From: Acidobacteriota bacterium
Lineage (GTDB): Bacteria > Acidobacteriota > Terriglobia > UBA7540
Assembly (NCBI GenBank): GCA_003171295.1
Contig: PMYF01000794.1
Coordinates: forward strand, 1-29,010
DNA length: 29,010 nt
Direction of reading: 5' to 3'
The translations under genes and the position numbers were made by a program. Below the pieces are notes generated by a model, which saw nothing but the letters and a program-made list of their open reading frames with translations, did no database searches and had not been told where the DNA came from. Below, in pieces: positions 9,805-18,924 of this stretch (position 1 is the first letter of the stretch; every line of letters begins with the position of its first letter).

Positions 9805-10121
9805 GTTCAACCCTTCTTTTCGAAGTGTGGTGGCGGTCATCGAGAAGCATGAGCCCCCGGTGAATTAATCCATAGCCGACCTCCTGACCAGTCTCCTGGC
9901 TGAGCAGGCAGGCTCATTGAACCCAGGCGGGGAGAGGTGATCTTCGACAGTCGCCCCGGACTACGGTTCGGAAGTATCGCGCCCCAGCAAATAATGACAG
10001 AACGTCGAGTACTAATTCGGTTAGGTTTGGTTTAGCCCTTTGGCTTCTATAAGAGAAGCAAACCTTTGGTACACCTTGGCATGAACAAAGTCAAGTAAAA
10101 TGTCAATCGGCAATATCTGCC
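9805..10121. other. Divergent intergenic region between the two arms of the oxidase cluster
   Basis: No gene is visible here. On the side of the leftward GMC oxidase there is an inverted repeat GCTTCT (10043-10048) / AGAAGC (10054-10059) with a five-base spacer, a possible operator. A weak minus-strand promoter of the TTGACT type may exist at about 10070-10095. Nothing else is recognisable. Confidence 0.45.
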
Positions 10122-10150
10122 TTGACAAATCGCAACCGTTAGGATATACA
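10122..10150 (+). promoter_or_regulatory. Sigma-70-type promoter for the protease/phosphoesterase unit
   Basis: TTGACA at 10122-10127, a 17-base spacer, and TATACA at 10145-10150. Transcription would begin near 10157, about 60 bases before the protease start. This is the best consensus promoter in the left half of the window. Confidence 0.65.
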
Positions 10151-10218
10151 ATTCTCTACCCGATACCTTCTTTTGCAATTGTTATTCAGGGCGAATACCT
10201 GAGAACGCGAGACTTTCG

Positions 10219-11586
10219 ATGAGCGGCAAGCCGCATTTCCCTAGTCTGAAGAGCTTCGTGATCTCTGCCCCTGTGCAGCGTGAAATGGACGCGCAGAGAG
10301 ACGGCCCCCCCCAACGCATTCCGATAATCGTGTGTCTAAATGAGTCGGAGGAGCACCCCGAGTCCGGAGTGCAACCTTCAAAACAGAAGGTCAAGGATTT
10401 CCTAAGCGGTAAGAGTGATCCGGTGAGCGAAAGTGACTTCTACATCTTCGCTTCACTTCTGCCCGAAGACATCAAGAAACTTGCCGAACTCAAGCAATGG
10501 GTTTACCAGATCTGGAAGGACGAGACCACTTTCGCTCACCTGCTTAACTCCACGGATACGATTAAGGCGACATCTTGCTGGCGAACTTTCGACGCGCGGG
10601 GTAAGGGGATTACCTGGGCAGTCATGGATACCGGCATCCACGCTGAGCATCCGCACTTCGCAATTTTGAACACCGTCGACAAAAATCTCAGCCGGAATTT
10701 TTCAAGTTCCGACACGCTCGATGATCGCGACGGTCACGGGACGCATGTGGCGGGCATCATCGCCGGGATGGCCCCCGCCTGGACGGAAGGAAAGCCCTAC
10801 CGCGCCGCGACCTTCATCGAGGAACAGGGGGAGAGTCCGCAGATTATCGATTTGACGGCGTGCCCGTCGGGTGTGGCGCCTCTCGCGAAGCTCGTCAACA
10901 TCAAAGTCCTGAATGACGATGGGACGGGTTCGGCCTCGACGGCAATCCGTGGCCTGGAATACCTGCGCAAGCTGAACGATGTTGGCCTCAGCATCCGGGT
11001 GGACGGCGTGAACATGAGTTTGGGCTATCCCTTCGACCCGCAGAGCTACGGTTGCGGTTACAGTCCGCTTTGCCAGGAAGTGACCCGGGCGGTTGAATCC
11101 GGGCTGATCGTGGTTATCTCATGCGGCAACTGGGGATACGGCCGGGCCACACTCTCCACGGGAGAGCAGGCTGCGGTTGCCGTTGTCTCCTCCATTACCG
11201 ATCCTGCCAACACCCAGGCGGCAATCTCGGTGGGGTCCGTCCACAAGACTAAGCCGCATCGGTACGGGGTTTCTTACTTTTCGTCGAAAGGACCCACGGC
11301 GGACGGGCGCATGAAACCGGACCTGGTCGCCCCCGGGGAGAAGATCCTCTCCTGTCACGCCCATCTGGAGCAGGGCTACGACTATAGGGAAGCGAGCGGC
11401 ACCAGCGCCGCTGCCCCGCACGTTTCGGGGAGCATTGCAGCTTTTCTCTCGGGGCATGAGGAGTTCCGCGGTGACCCGGAGGCCGTGAAGGAAATCTTTC
11501 TCAAAACAGCAACGGACCTGGGTCGTGACCACGCCTATCAGGGGGCCGGCATGGTCGATCTGTTGCGAGCCATGATGGCAGTCTGA
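10219..11586 (+). CDS. Subtilisin-like serine protease (family S8)
   Basis: A 455-residue protease with all catalytic elements in S8 order: Asp137 in AVMDTGIH, His173 in DGHGTHVAG, the oxyanion-hole Asn304 in ISCGNWG, and nucleophile Ser396 in ASGTSAAAPHVSG. Residues 1-125 precede the catalytic domain and look like a pro-region or interaction region, not a signal peptide. No hydrophobic leader is visible, so it is either cytoplasmic or exported by an unrecognised route. The start has no strong Shine-Dalgarno, but a near-consensus promoter lies about 70 bases upstream. It is 20 bases from the phosphoesterase gene and almost certainly cotranscribed with it. The insertion between His173 and Asn304, which contains LTACPSGVAPLAKL, is somewhat longer than in subtilisin BPN'. 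The family call is firm; the substrate is unknown. Confidence 0.93.
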   Translation: MSGKPHFPSLKSFVISAPVQREMDAQRDGPPQRIPIIVCLNESEEHPESGVQPSKQKVKDFLSGKSDPVSESDFYIFASLLPEDIKKLAELKQWVYQIWKDETTFAHLLNSTDTIKATSCWRTFDARGKGITWAVMDTGIHAEHPHFAILNTVDKNLSRNFSSSDTLDDRDGHGTHVAGIIAGMAPAWTEGKPYRAATFIEEQGESPQIIDLTACPSGVAPLAKLVNIKVLNDDGTGSASTAIRGLEYLRKLNDVGLSIRVDGVNMSLGYPFDPQSYGCGYSPLCQEVTRAVESGLIVVISCGNWGYGRATLSTGEQAAVAVVSSITDPANTQAAISVGSVHKTKPHRYGVSYFSSKGPTADGRMKPDLVAPGEKILSCHAHLEQGYDYREASGTSAAAPHVSGSIAAFLSGHEEFRGDPEAVKEIFLKTATDLGRDHAYQGAGMVDLLRAMMAV

Positions 11587-11606
11587 TTAAGAAGGGAGGC
11601 CGGCTT

Positions 11607-12947
11607 ATGGCGCGTTTCACGCAGTTTCACGATCCCGAACTCTCAATTTGGCAAGCCGCCGTGGGAGAGGTTGAGGCTCAGGCTGCCGCCGGCGGGCAGG
11701 TGGAGGACGTCGGAGCCCCTCGTGTGGCCGCCGGCCGACCCGACGACATGAGCTCGATGGCGGCCGAAGCCAGTGCGTACTGCCGCCAGGTGGATACGGG
11801 TACGCCCCTCACGGCGGCCGCCGGCGTTCACCCGGTAACAGAGGGATTGCTCCAAACGACCGGTTTCTGCTCGCTGACGGCGCTCAAGCTGGCCAAAGCA
11901 AAGATTCTTGGTAACCAAGCCGACGCGCAAAGGTATAAAGAGGAACTCGCCCAATTCGGCGACTGCGACCCGCGATATTCGGAAGCAGCCACAAAGTACG
12001 CGGAGTACTTTGTCGCCCAGCAAAAGCAGATCCCTTACATTGCCTATAAGAACCTGAGCGACTTCGTGATTGATGGCAAGCTCCCCGCCCAGGCCAAGGT
12101 GGCCATCGTTGGGGATTGGGGAACCGGTCAGGATGCAGCCAAGCTGGTGCTGAGGCAGATTGCGAACAAAGCCCCCGACGCAGTAATCCACCTGGGCGAC
12201 ATTTACTACGCCGGCACACAATTCGAAATCACCAACTACTTCCTGCAGCCGTGGAAGCAGATCCTGAACCTGGATGCCAGGCCTATCCCGACTTTTTCAT
12301 TGGCCGGCAATCACGACATGTACTCCGGCGGCGGTCCCTATTATCAATTGATCCAGCAGCTCGGCCAGCCGGCCAGCTACTTCTGTTTGCGGAATGCCAA
12401 TTGGCAGTTCGTGGCCATGGATACGGGCTACAATGACCACAATCCGGCAGGCGGCGGGGCAGGCGCCACTTACCTGCGCGATACAGAGGTCACGTGGCTA
12501 GCCGACAAGGTAAGGAATGCCGGCGCTCGCCACAGCATTCTGCTCTCACACCACCAGCTTTTTACCTCATTTGACTCGATCGACGGAAATGAGATCAACC
12601 TGCGGCTCTATTCGCAGGTCGCTCCCCTCTTGCCACAGGTGGCACTTTGGATTTGGGGCCACGAGCATGATTTCGTGGTCTACGACGCCTACAAGAATCT
12701 CGCGCGAAGTTGCTGTCTGGGCCATGGGGCGTTTCCGGTTGGCGTAGACGAATTGCCCACTCATCCGAAGTACGGCCAAGTGCCGCTGCTTAAGGATACT
12801 GACGGCGACGACATTCGCCTGGGGACAACCGGCGGAGTTTACAATCATGGCTACGCGATCATTGAACTCGACGGAGCTTCAGGCCACGTGTCGTATTACC
12901 AGGACAGTGACGAAGACAATCCCATGTTTCAGCAGTCCTTGACTTAG
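11607..12947 (+). CDS. Calcineurin-like metallophosphoesterase
   Basis: A 446-residue protein. The metallophosphatase motifs fall in order: GDWG with Asp170, HLGDIYY with Asp198, AGNHD with Asn235 and His236, SHH with His315/316, and GHEHD with His352 and His354. These residues bind the dinuclear metal centre that hydrolyses phosphomonoesters or diesters in the purple-acid-phosphatase/calcineurin superfamily. The first 155 residues form an extra N-terminal region that I do not recognise, and no signal peptide is apparent. GGGAGG lies seven bases before the ATG. It follows the S8 protease closely, as in an operon. The motif arrangement (GDxG, GDxxY, GNHD, GHxH) is closest to acid-phosphatase-like members. 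The fold is certain; the substrate cannot be read. Confidence 0.9.
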   Translation: MARFTQFHDPELSIWQAAVGEVEAQAAAGGQVEDVGAPRVAAGRPDDMSSMAAEASAYCRQVDTGTPLTAAAGVHPVTEGLLQTTGFCSLTALKLAKAKILGNQADAQRYKEELAQFGDCDPRYSEAATKYAEYFVAQQKQIPYIAYKNLSDFVIDGKLPAQAKVAIVGDWGTGQDAAKLVLRQIANKAPDAVIHLGDIYYAGTQFEITNYFLQPWKQILNLDARPIPTFSLAGNHDMYSGGGPYYQLIQQLGQPASYFCLRNANWQFVAMDTGYNDHNPAGGGAGATYLRDTEVTWLADKVRNAGARHSILLSHHQLFTSFDSIDGNEINLRLYSQVAPLLPQVALWIWGHEHDFVVYDAYKNLARSCCLGHGAFPVGVDELPTHPKYGQVPLLKDTDGDDIRLGTTGGVYNHGYAIIELDGASGHVSYYQDSDEDNPMFQQSLT

Positions 12948-12955
12948 TGCTGTGC

Positions 12956-12997
12956 GCCCTGGGCTACGATCTTGCGCCCCTGACGGGGCTGTGACAC
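12956..12997 (+). repeat. 42-bp interspersed repeat, copy 2
   Basis: This is the second copy of the sequence at 6014-6055. GCCCC-TGAC-GGGGC (12976-12989) forms a perfect small hairpin. It begins eight bases after the phosphoesterase stop, so it may also help end that transcript. Confidence 0.6.
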
Positions 12998-13204
12998 GGT
13001 CGCCCGCAAGGAGGAGACTTTGTCAGCGACCTTCTGACTCATGACACTAGTTCACGGTGCGTGGGACTCTCCGGATCACTGTTATAACGCTGGGATTCAG
13101 CCCGGCAAGTACAGTTGTAACGGCGGGCTTTGGGCCAACCTAATTTCGCCATGAAAGGGCGGCGAGACAAGCAGAATAAAACGAGCTGAAAACGAGGAGG
13201 CTGT

Positions 13205-16200
13205 ATGGGGCGCCTGTCGTCACCCATTGAGACCCTCAAGGAACATTACCCGGTGGTCGTCATCGGGTCCGGCTACGGCGCCGCAATCGCCGCTTCGCGG
13301 CTGGCGCGAGCCGGAAAACAGGTCTGCGTCCTTGAGCGGGGACGCGAGTTCCAGCCGGGCGAATACCCAAACCGTTCCACCGAGGCGGTCGCCGAAATAC
13401 AAGCCCACTTGCCGGACTGCCCTCAAGTCGGCTCGCGCACGGGGCTCTACGACCTGCACGTTCACCCGAATATCAACGTATTTGTGGGCTGCGGCTTGGG
13501 TGGCACCTCGCTGGTAAATGCCAACGTGGCTCTAAGGGCCGAGCCTCGCGTCTTCGACGATGCGCGCTGGCCACGCGAACTTCGCAACCCGCAACCGGTG
13601 GACCGGACGGTCGAAAGCGATCATGCCACGCCGCTCGAGGAAGGCTACGCGCGCGCCGAGGAGATGCTCAAACCCACCCCCTATCCTCAGGGCTCCCCCG
13701 AACTTCCCAAGCTGCGTGCTCTCGAGGAGTCCGCCCAGCACCTGGGGCAGAAGTTTTACCGGCCACCCCTGAACGTCAACTTCTCGCTCGAAGGCGCGAA
13801 CCACGTGGGGGTGGAGCAGCACCAATGCACGTACTGCGGCGATTGCGTTACGGGGTGCAACTACGGCGCCAAGAACACGCTCATTATGAATTACCTGCCT
13901 GACGCCTGGAACCATGGCGCCGAGATTTTCACGGAGGTCTCCGTACGCTGGATTGAGCGCAAAAACAACCAGTGGCTGGTGCAGTGTGAACTGCTGGGGG
14001 TGGGACGCCAGAAATTCAAGGCGCCGCTGGTTGCCGTCAGTGCCGACTTGGTGGTTCTGGGTGCAGGGGCGCTGGGCTCCACGGAGATTTTGCTCCGTTC
14101 CGCGCAACACGGCCTGGGGTTCTCGGACCGGCTCGGCGAACACTTTACCGGCAACGGAGACGTGCTGGCGTTCGGCTACAACACCGCGCAGGTGATCAAC
14201 GGCGTGGGCTGGGGGCATCAGCCACCCGGGCATATTCCCCCGGTCGGCCCCTGCATCACGGGGATCATCGACATGCGGCACCAGCCAACTTTGAGTGACG
14301 GCATGGTGGCGGAGGAAGGGTCGCCGCCGGGAGCGCTCGGGGTATTTCTTCCGGGCGCATTTGCGGCCGCCGCCGCGGTTGCCGGCACACCCGAGCCTGT
14401 GGCCCTGACCGAGTGCATCCGGGAAAAGGAGCGTGAACTCCTGGCTAACTATGAAGGGCCCTATCATGGACCCGTCCAGCGCACGCAGACTTATCTCGTG
14501 ATGACACATGACAACGCCAGCGGCCGCATGACCCTCGACCCCAAAGGCAATCTCGTCCTGAGCTGGCCGGGCGTGGGCAATCAGCCCATCTTCCCACGAG
14601 TGAATGAGCGCCTGAAGCAGGCCACCGATGCGCTCGGCGGCACGTTCGTCCACAACCCGCTCTGGAGCAAGCTGCTCCAGAGCAATCTGACCACGGTGCA
14701 CCCGCTGGGGGGGTGCGTCATGGCAGACGACGCCGCGGGGGGCGTTGTGAACCACAAAGGGCAGGTGTTCTCGGGTCCCACGGGCGCTGGTGTGTACGAC
14801 AGTCTCTACGTGGTAGACGGCGCCGTGATTCCAACCCCGGTCGGTGTCAACCCGCTGCTCACCATTTCGGCGGTCGCCGAGCGCTCCGTAGACCTAATGG
14901 CGCGGGACCGCGGCTGGCAAATCGACTACCGGCTGCCTTCCGTTCCGCGAGCAACCGCACGGCTGAAGGTTGGGGTTGAGTTCACCGAGACGATGAAAGG
15001 CTATTTCTCCTCCCTCGTGATGACACCCACACTGGCGCTCGAGCCCGACCCCAGCTACCAGCGCGGGTTTGACCAGGGCAAGACCGATAACTCGCCGTTC
15101 CAGTTTACACTCACGATTGTGAGTGAGGACCTGGACGACATGGTCTCCAATCCGGCGCACGAAGCTCGCATGGTGGGGACGGTTGTGGCGCCGGCGCTTT
15201 CGCCGCAGCCCCTCACCGTTACCGAAGGGAGCTTCAACCTCTTCACGGTGGACGCGAAAAACGTGGACACGCACAACATGCGCTACCGGATGAAGATGGT
15301 GACAGACGAAGGCCGCACCTACTACTTCGAAGGCTTCAAGATGACGCATCCCGATTTTGTTTTCGAAGTGTGGCCCGCCACAACCACCCTGTACATCACT
15401 CTTTACAACGGTGATAGCGCGGCCAGCCCGATCCTCGGCAAAGGCATTCTCCGGATTGCACCGGAGGACTTCGCGCGCCAACTCACCACCATGAAGGTAA
15501 TCAACACCGGCAGCCTTGCCCAGCGCCTTCAATACGAGGCTCGTTTTGCACGCTTCTTCCTCGGTCCATTGTTCGACACTTACGCGAACGCTTTCGTCCG
15601 CCCCAGCGTGTTCAACGTGGACGCCCCGCCGCGGCAACAGCGGCCGCTGCGTGTGGGCACACCACAAGTTGCGTATTTCAAGGCAGCAGACGGCGTGGGT
15701 CTTCGCCTTACCCGGTATCAAGGGGGCCCCAAGGGACCGGTCATCCTTGCGCATGGGCTCGGAGTCTCAAGCCTGATCTTCTCCATCGACAGCATTGAGA
15801 CGAATCTGGTCGAGTACCTTTTCGCACAAGGCTACGACGTGTGGCTGCTCGATTACCGCTCCAGCATCGCACTGCCCGCGGCCACTCTGCAGGCCAGCGG
15901 CGACGACGTAGCCACCCAGGACTACCCGGCCGCCGTCAACAAAGTGCTGGAACTTACCGGCGCCAAGAGCGTCCAGATGGTGGTGCATTGCTGGGGCTCC
16001 ACCACGTTTTTCATGGCCATGCTTGCGGGGCTCAAAGGCGTGAGGTCGGCCGTGGCGTCGCAGATCGCCACCGAGATCCGAGCGCCAATCGCCACCCACC
16101 TCAAGACGGGCCTGCACCTGCCTGCGTTCCTCAAGGGCATCGGCATTGAAACCCTTACAGCCTATGCTGACAACCATGAAGGCCTGCTGGCCAAGGTCTA

Positions 16201-16669
16201 CGATGCGGGGCTGAAGCTCTATTCGCTGGAGCTCAAGAATCGCTGCACGAACGCCACCTGCCACCGCATCACCTTCATGTACGCGCCGCTCTATGAACAC
16301 GCCAACCTGAATGAGGCGACACACAATGCGCTGCACGAAATGTTCGGCGTAGCCAACATGAAAGCTTTCATGCACCTCGCGCGCCTCACCAACGCCGGTC
16401 ACCTGGTGGACTTCGACGGCAACAACGTCTACCTGCCGCACCTCGATCGGCTGGCCATTCCCATAACCTTCATCCATGGGGCGCAGAACGAATGCTTCCT
16501 CCCCGAGAGCACCGAGATCACATTGAATGCCCTGGTCAAGGCGAATGGGAGCAATCTCTACAAGCGGCACGTGATCCCAGGCTACGGCCACATCGACTGC
16601 ATTTATGGGAAGAACGCGGTGGATGATGTTTATCCCTTCATCCTGGAGCACCTGGAGGCAACCCAGTAG
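13205..16669 (+). CDS. GMC flavoprotein oxidase fused to an alpha/beta-hydrolase
   Basis: A 1,154-residue fusion. Residues 1-570 are a GMC oxidase: GSGYGA at 21-26, VLERGREF, CGLGGTSLVNANV, a CxxCxxCxxxC insert (Cys208, 211, 214, 218), HPLGGC from His499, and VNPLLTISAVAERS. Residues about 593-790 are the accessory domain shared with the GMC protein at 6406-9804 (both begin F.E.M.G and contain MRY...EGRTYYFEG-like and TTLY segments). Residues about 815-1154 are an alpha/beta-hydrolase with the oxyanion HG motif (ILAHGLG), a nucleophile elbow VHCWGS that places Cys929 where Ser usually sits, and His1129 in GYGHID. GAGGAGG lies four bases before the ATG. It could oxidise and then cleave or transfer an acyl or lactone group on one substrate (inference). 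The downstream cytochrome gene may supply electron transfer. Confidence 0.9.
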   Translation: MGRLSSPIETLKEHYPVVVIGSGYGAAIAASRLARAGKQVCVLERGREFQPGEYPNRSTEAVAEIQAHLPDCPQVGSRTGLYDLHVHPNINVFVGCGLGGTSLVNANVALRAEPRVFDDARWPRELRNPQPVDRTVESDHATPLEEGYARAEEMLKPTPYPQGSPELPKLRALEESAQHLGQKFYRPPLNVNFSLEGANHVGVEQHQCTYCGDCVTGCNYGAKNTLIMNYLPDAWNHGAEIFTEVSVRWIERKNNQWLVQCELLGVGRQKFKAPLVAVSADLVVLGAGALGSTEILLRSAQHGLGFSDRLGEHFTGNGDVLAFGYNTAQVINGVGWGHQPPGHIPPVGPCITGIIDMRHQPTLSDGMVAEEGSPPGALGVFLPGAFAAAAAVAGTPEPVALTECIREKERELLANYEGPYHGPVQRTQTYLVMTHDNASGRMTLDPKGNLVLSWPGVGNQPIFPRVNERLKQATDALGGTFVHNPLWSKLLQSNLTTVHPLGGCVMADDAAGGVVNHKGQVFSGPTGAGVYDSLYVVDGAVIPTPVGVNPLLTISAVAERSVDLMARDRGWQIDYRLPSVPRATARLKVGVEFTETMKGYFSSLVMTPTLALEPDPSYQRGFDQGKTDNSPFQFTLTIVSEDLDDMVSNPAHEARMVGTVVAPALSPQPLTVTEGSFNLFTVDAKNVDTHNMRYRMKMVTDEGRTYYFEGFKMTHPDFVFEVWPATTTLYITLYNGDSAASPILGKGILRIAPEDFARQLTTMKVINTGSLAQRLQYEARFARFFLGPLFDTYANAFVRPSVFNVDAPPRQQRPLRVGTPQVAYFKAADGVGLRLTRYQGGPKGPVILAHGLGVSSLIFSIDSIETNLVEYLFAQGYDVWLLDYRSSIALPAATLQASGDDVATQDYPAAVNKVLELTGAKSVQMVVHCWGSTTFFMAMLAGLKGVRSAVASQIATEIRAPIATHLKTGLHLPAFLKGIGIETLTAYADNHEGLLAKVYDAGLKLYSLELKNRCTNATCHRITFMYAPLYEHANLNEATHNALHEMFGVANMKAFMHLARLTNAGHLVDFDGNNVYLPHLDRLAIPITFIHGAQNECFLPESTEITLNALVKANGSNLYKRHVIPGYGHIDCIYGKNAVDDVYPFILEHLEATQ

Positions 16670-16749
16670 CGGCGTCGTGTTGGCGCCGCTCCCAACCTAG
16701 CCGTGGGGACAGGTGATGCCGGGCCACCGGGATTTAGGATGAATTAAAC

Positions 16750-16763
16750 CGGACAGTTGTCCG
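16750..16763. promoter_or_regulatory. Palindrome upstream of the cytochrome gene
   Basis: CGGACA-GT-TGTCCG is a perfect 6+2+6 palindrome about 50 bases before the cytochrome start. It is the size of a dimeric regulator operator. No regulator is identified. Confidence 0.35.
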
Positions 16764-16812
16764 CCCGGGGTGCCATTAAGACGATATTCCTGGTGGGCAT
16801 CAAGGAGTCGCG

Positions 16813-18678
16813 ATGAGCAAAGGCGCAAAGTGGTTTGGCCGAATCGTATGGATCGGCATCTTGCTCAACCTTTGTTTTGCCATTCCCGCCATGTTTGCGC
16901 CGGACATGTTTCTGGCCGGCCTCGACCAGCCGCCCGAGACGTCCCTGCTTTGGCTTCAGAACGTGGGGGTGCTGCTGCTGGCCCTGTGCATCTTCTATAC
17001 ACCCTCGGCCGTTGCTCCCGGACGTTACCCCACGCATACCAAGCTTGTGGTTCTGTCGCGTTGGATCTCTGCCGTCTTCTGGTTCGTCCTGTGGCGGCAA
17101 TCTGCCCCGGCCGGGGTCGTCCGGCCGCTGCTGTTCACAGACCTCACGCTGGGAATCCTGCTTCTCTTGTTGTTGAACCCCGCCTTGGCGCCGGAGAATC
17201 GCTTGAGCCTGCGAGGTGCCGGTAAAGCGCTGGCCGAGCTGGGCACTTGGCTCAGGAACGCGTGGCGTCCTACGTGGGTGAAGGTAATGCTCGCCGCCGT
17301 TTTGGTGGTGGTTGGTCTGAAAGGCTTCGGTTTATGGTATTACCTGCTGCGGGCGCAGCCGGATTTTCAGGGAGCCACGCCGGAGGAGCACTTCAAACAC
17401 GGCGCCATCGGCTTGAGTACGGAGAGTCGTTTGCCGTACTACATCTGGCAGGTGTTGCCCACTATGTTCCCAGAAAAGTTGCCTGGGCCGGGCGGTTGGG
17501 CTTCATTTGGATTCATCTACGAGGCCGGCCAGGACATCCCCATTGGATTCTCACTTCGCAAGATCGGCTATCCCGCTCTCGAGGCCAACTGCTCACTGTG
17601 TCACACGAGCACTTATCGCACCTCGCCTGCCGATACACCCAAGGTGATCCTGGGGGCCCCTGCACACACCCTGGACCTCGAGGCCTTCCAGCATTTTCTA
17701 TTTGCTTGCGCCAGTGATCCGCGCTTTACGCCGGCCAACGTTTTGAACGCCATCCACCAGGTCCACCAGACCTCGTGGTTCGAGGGGTTCGTCTACCGGT
17801 ATGCGATCATCCCCATCACCAAGCACGGCCTGCTTAAACAGAAGATTGCCTACGCATGGCAGGACAGCCGGCCCACCGAGGGCCGCGGTCGCGTGGACAC
17901 CTTCAACCCCACGAAGTTTAACGTCTTCCACATGCCTGACGACGGCACGATCGGTACTGTCGACTTGCCGCAGATTTGGAACCAGCGGCCACGAGAGAAT
18001 TTGTACCTGCACTGGGACGGGAATAACAACAAGCTCGGGGAGCGCAATTACGCAGCCGCCATGGCCGTGGGGGCTACACCGCAATCGGTGATCCCGGCGA
18101 GCTTCAAGCAAGTCACGGACTTTCTGCTCGACTTGCACCCGCCCGCCTTCCCATTTCCGATTGATCAGACCAAGGCCGCGCGCGGCAAGGCCATCTATGA
18201 GAGCAAGTGCGCTTCCTGCCACGCTTTCGGCTCGCCCCAAACGGGTCAGGTGACGGCGATCGACACCATTGGAACCGATCGTCACCGATTCGACTCCTTC
18301 ACCGAGGCCTTAGTGGGCAAGTTCCACGCCTTCAACACCCCGCCGTTCAAGTTCGACGCCTACCGCAAGACGGAGGGCTATAGCAATACACCCCTCGACG
18401 GGGTGTGGGCGCGCGCTCCCTATCTTCACAACGGCTCTGTCCCGACGCTTTGGGACCTGCTGCAAGCCGTTGAGAAACGGCCGACGGTGTTTTACACGGG
18501 TTACGACGTCTATGACCCGAAGAACCTGGGCTTCGTCACTTCCGGCCCGGACGCCGAGCACGCGGGCTTCAAATTCGAGGCCTGCCTGCCGGGGAACTCG
18601 AACCAGGGGCACATCCAAGGCACAGAACTTAAGGACGATCAAAAGTGGGATCTGATCGAGTATTTGAAGACGCTTTAG
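16813..18678 (+). CDS. Membrane-anchored di-heme cytochrome c, RoxA/MauG-like
   Basis: A 621-residue protein. The first 178 residues hold about five hydrophobic segments (8-28, 45-67, 78-97, 102-121, 155-178). The rest is soluble, with two c-type heme sites: Cys260-S-L-Cys263-His264 and Cys466-A-S-Cys469-His470. The roughly 206-residue spacing, the DLPQIWNQRPRENLYLHWDG stretch and WARAPYLHNGSVPTLWDLL near the end match the di-heme peroxidase/RoxA (rubber oxygenase)/MauG superfamily as I remember it. The heme domain should face the periplasm. Classical RoxA is secreted with a simple signal peptide, so the polytopic anchor is unusual. AAGGAG lies five bases before the ATG. It is 143 bases after the GMC-hydrolase fusion and could be its electron acceptor or an oxygenase on the same substrate. 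Di-heme cytochrome is certain; the specific activity is inferred. Confidence 0.87.
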   Translation: MSKGAKWFGRIVWIGILLNLCFAIPAMFAPDMFLAGLDQPPETSLLWLQNVGVLLLALCIFYTPSAVAPGRYPTHTKLVVLSRWISAVFWFVLWRQSAPAGVVRPLLFTDLTLGILLLLLLNPALAPENRLSLRGAGKALAELGTWLRNAWRPTWVKVMLAAVLVVVGLKGFGLWYYLLRAQPDFQGATPEEHFKHGAIGLSTESRLPYYIWQVLPTMFPEKLPGPGGWASFGFIYEAGQDIPIGFSLRKIGYPALEANCSLCHTSTYRTSPADTPKVILGAPAHTLDLEAFQHFLFACASDPRFTPANVLNAIHQVHQTSWFEGFVYRYAIIPITKHGLLKQKIAYAWQDSRPTEGRGRVDTFNPTKFNVFHMPDDGTIGTVDLPQIWNQRPRENLYLHWDGNNNKLGERNYAAAMAVGATPQSVIPASFKQVTDFLLDLHPPAFPFPIDQTKAARGKAIYESKCASCHAFGSPQTGQVTAIDTIGTDRHRFDSFTEALVGKFHAFNTPPFKFDAYRKTEGYSNTPLDGVWARAPYLHNGSVPTLWDLLQAVEKRPTVFYTGYDVYDPKNLGFVTSGPDAEHAGFKFEACLPGNSNQGHIQGTELKDDQKWDLIEYLKTL

Positions 18679-18893
18679 TCGGGAGATCTGATTTTGACAC
18701 GTACCACTCCCCCGGTAATCGAAAGCGTGTCCTGTCGGATGCTCGAAAACGGATGAATCAAGTGGTGGAGGCGGGGGGAGTCGGATTATTCAGGGGTATT
18801 GAAAACAGGCAACTTATTGAAAATGCGGCGAGCGCGAAACGCACAAACCGGCAAAAAAGCGGCAAACTGGAACGTATCTGGAACACAGTTTGA

Positions 18894-18915
18894 GGGGGCG
18901 ACTCGCGGCGCCCCC
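18894..18915 (-). terminator. GC-rich hairpin after the excisionase-like gene
   Basis: GGGGGCG (18894-18900) and CGCCCCC (18909-18915) pair perfectly, ten bases beyond the stop of the minus-strand HTH gene. A run of nine C follows on the plus strand (18911-18919) and there is no U-tract. It could be a terminator or simply the element edge. Confidence 0.3.
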
Positions 18916-18924
18916 CCCCTACTC

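Noticed and set aside
13532..14755. 407-codon minus-strand open frame opposite the GMC-hydrolase gene
   Set aside because: It lies fully antisense to conserved GMC motifs and its translation has no recognisable pattern; it is a by-product of high GC codon bias.
14894..16651. Long minus-strand frames (14894-15754 and 15767-16651)
   Set aside because: They are antisense to the same fusion gene, with no ribosome sites and no protein-like motifs.
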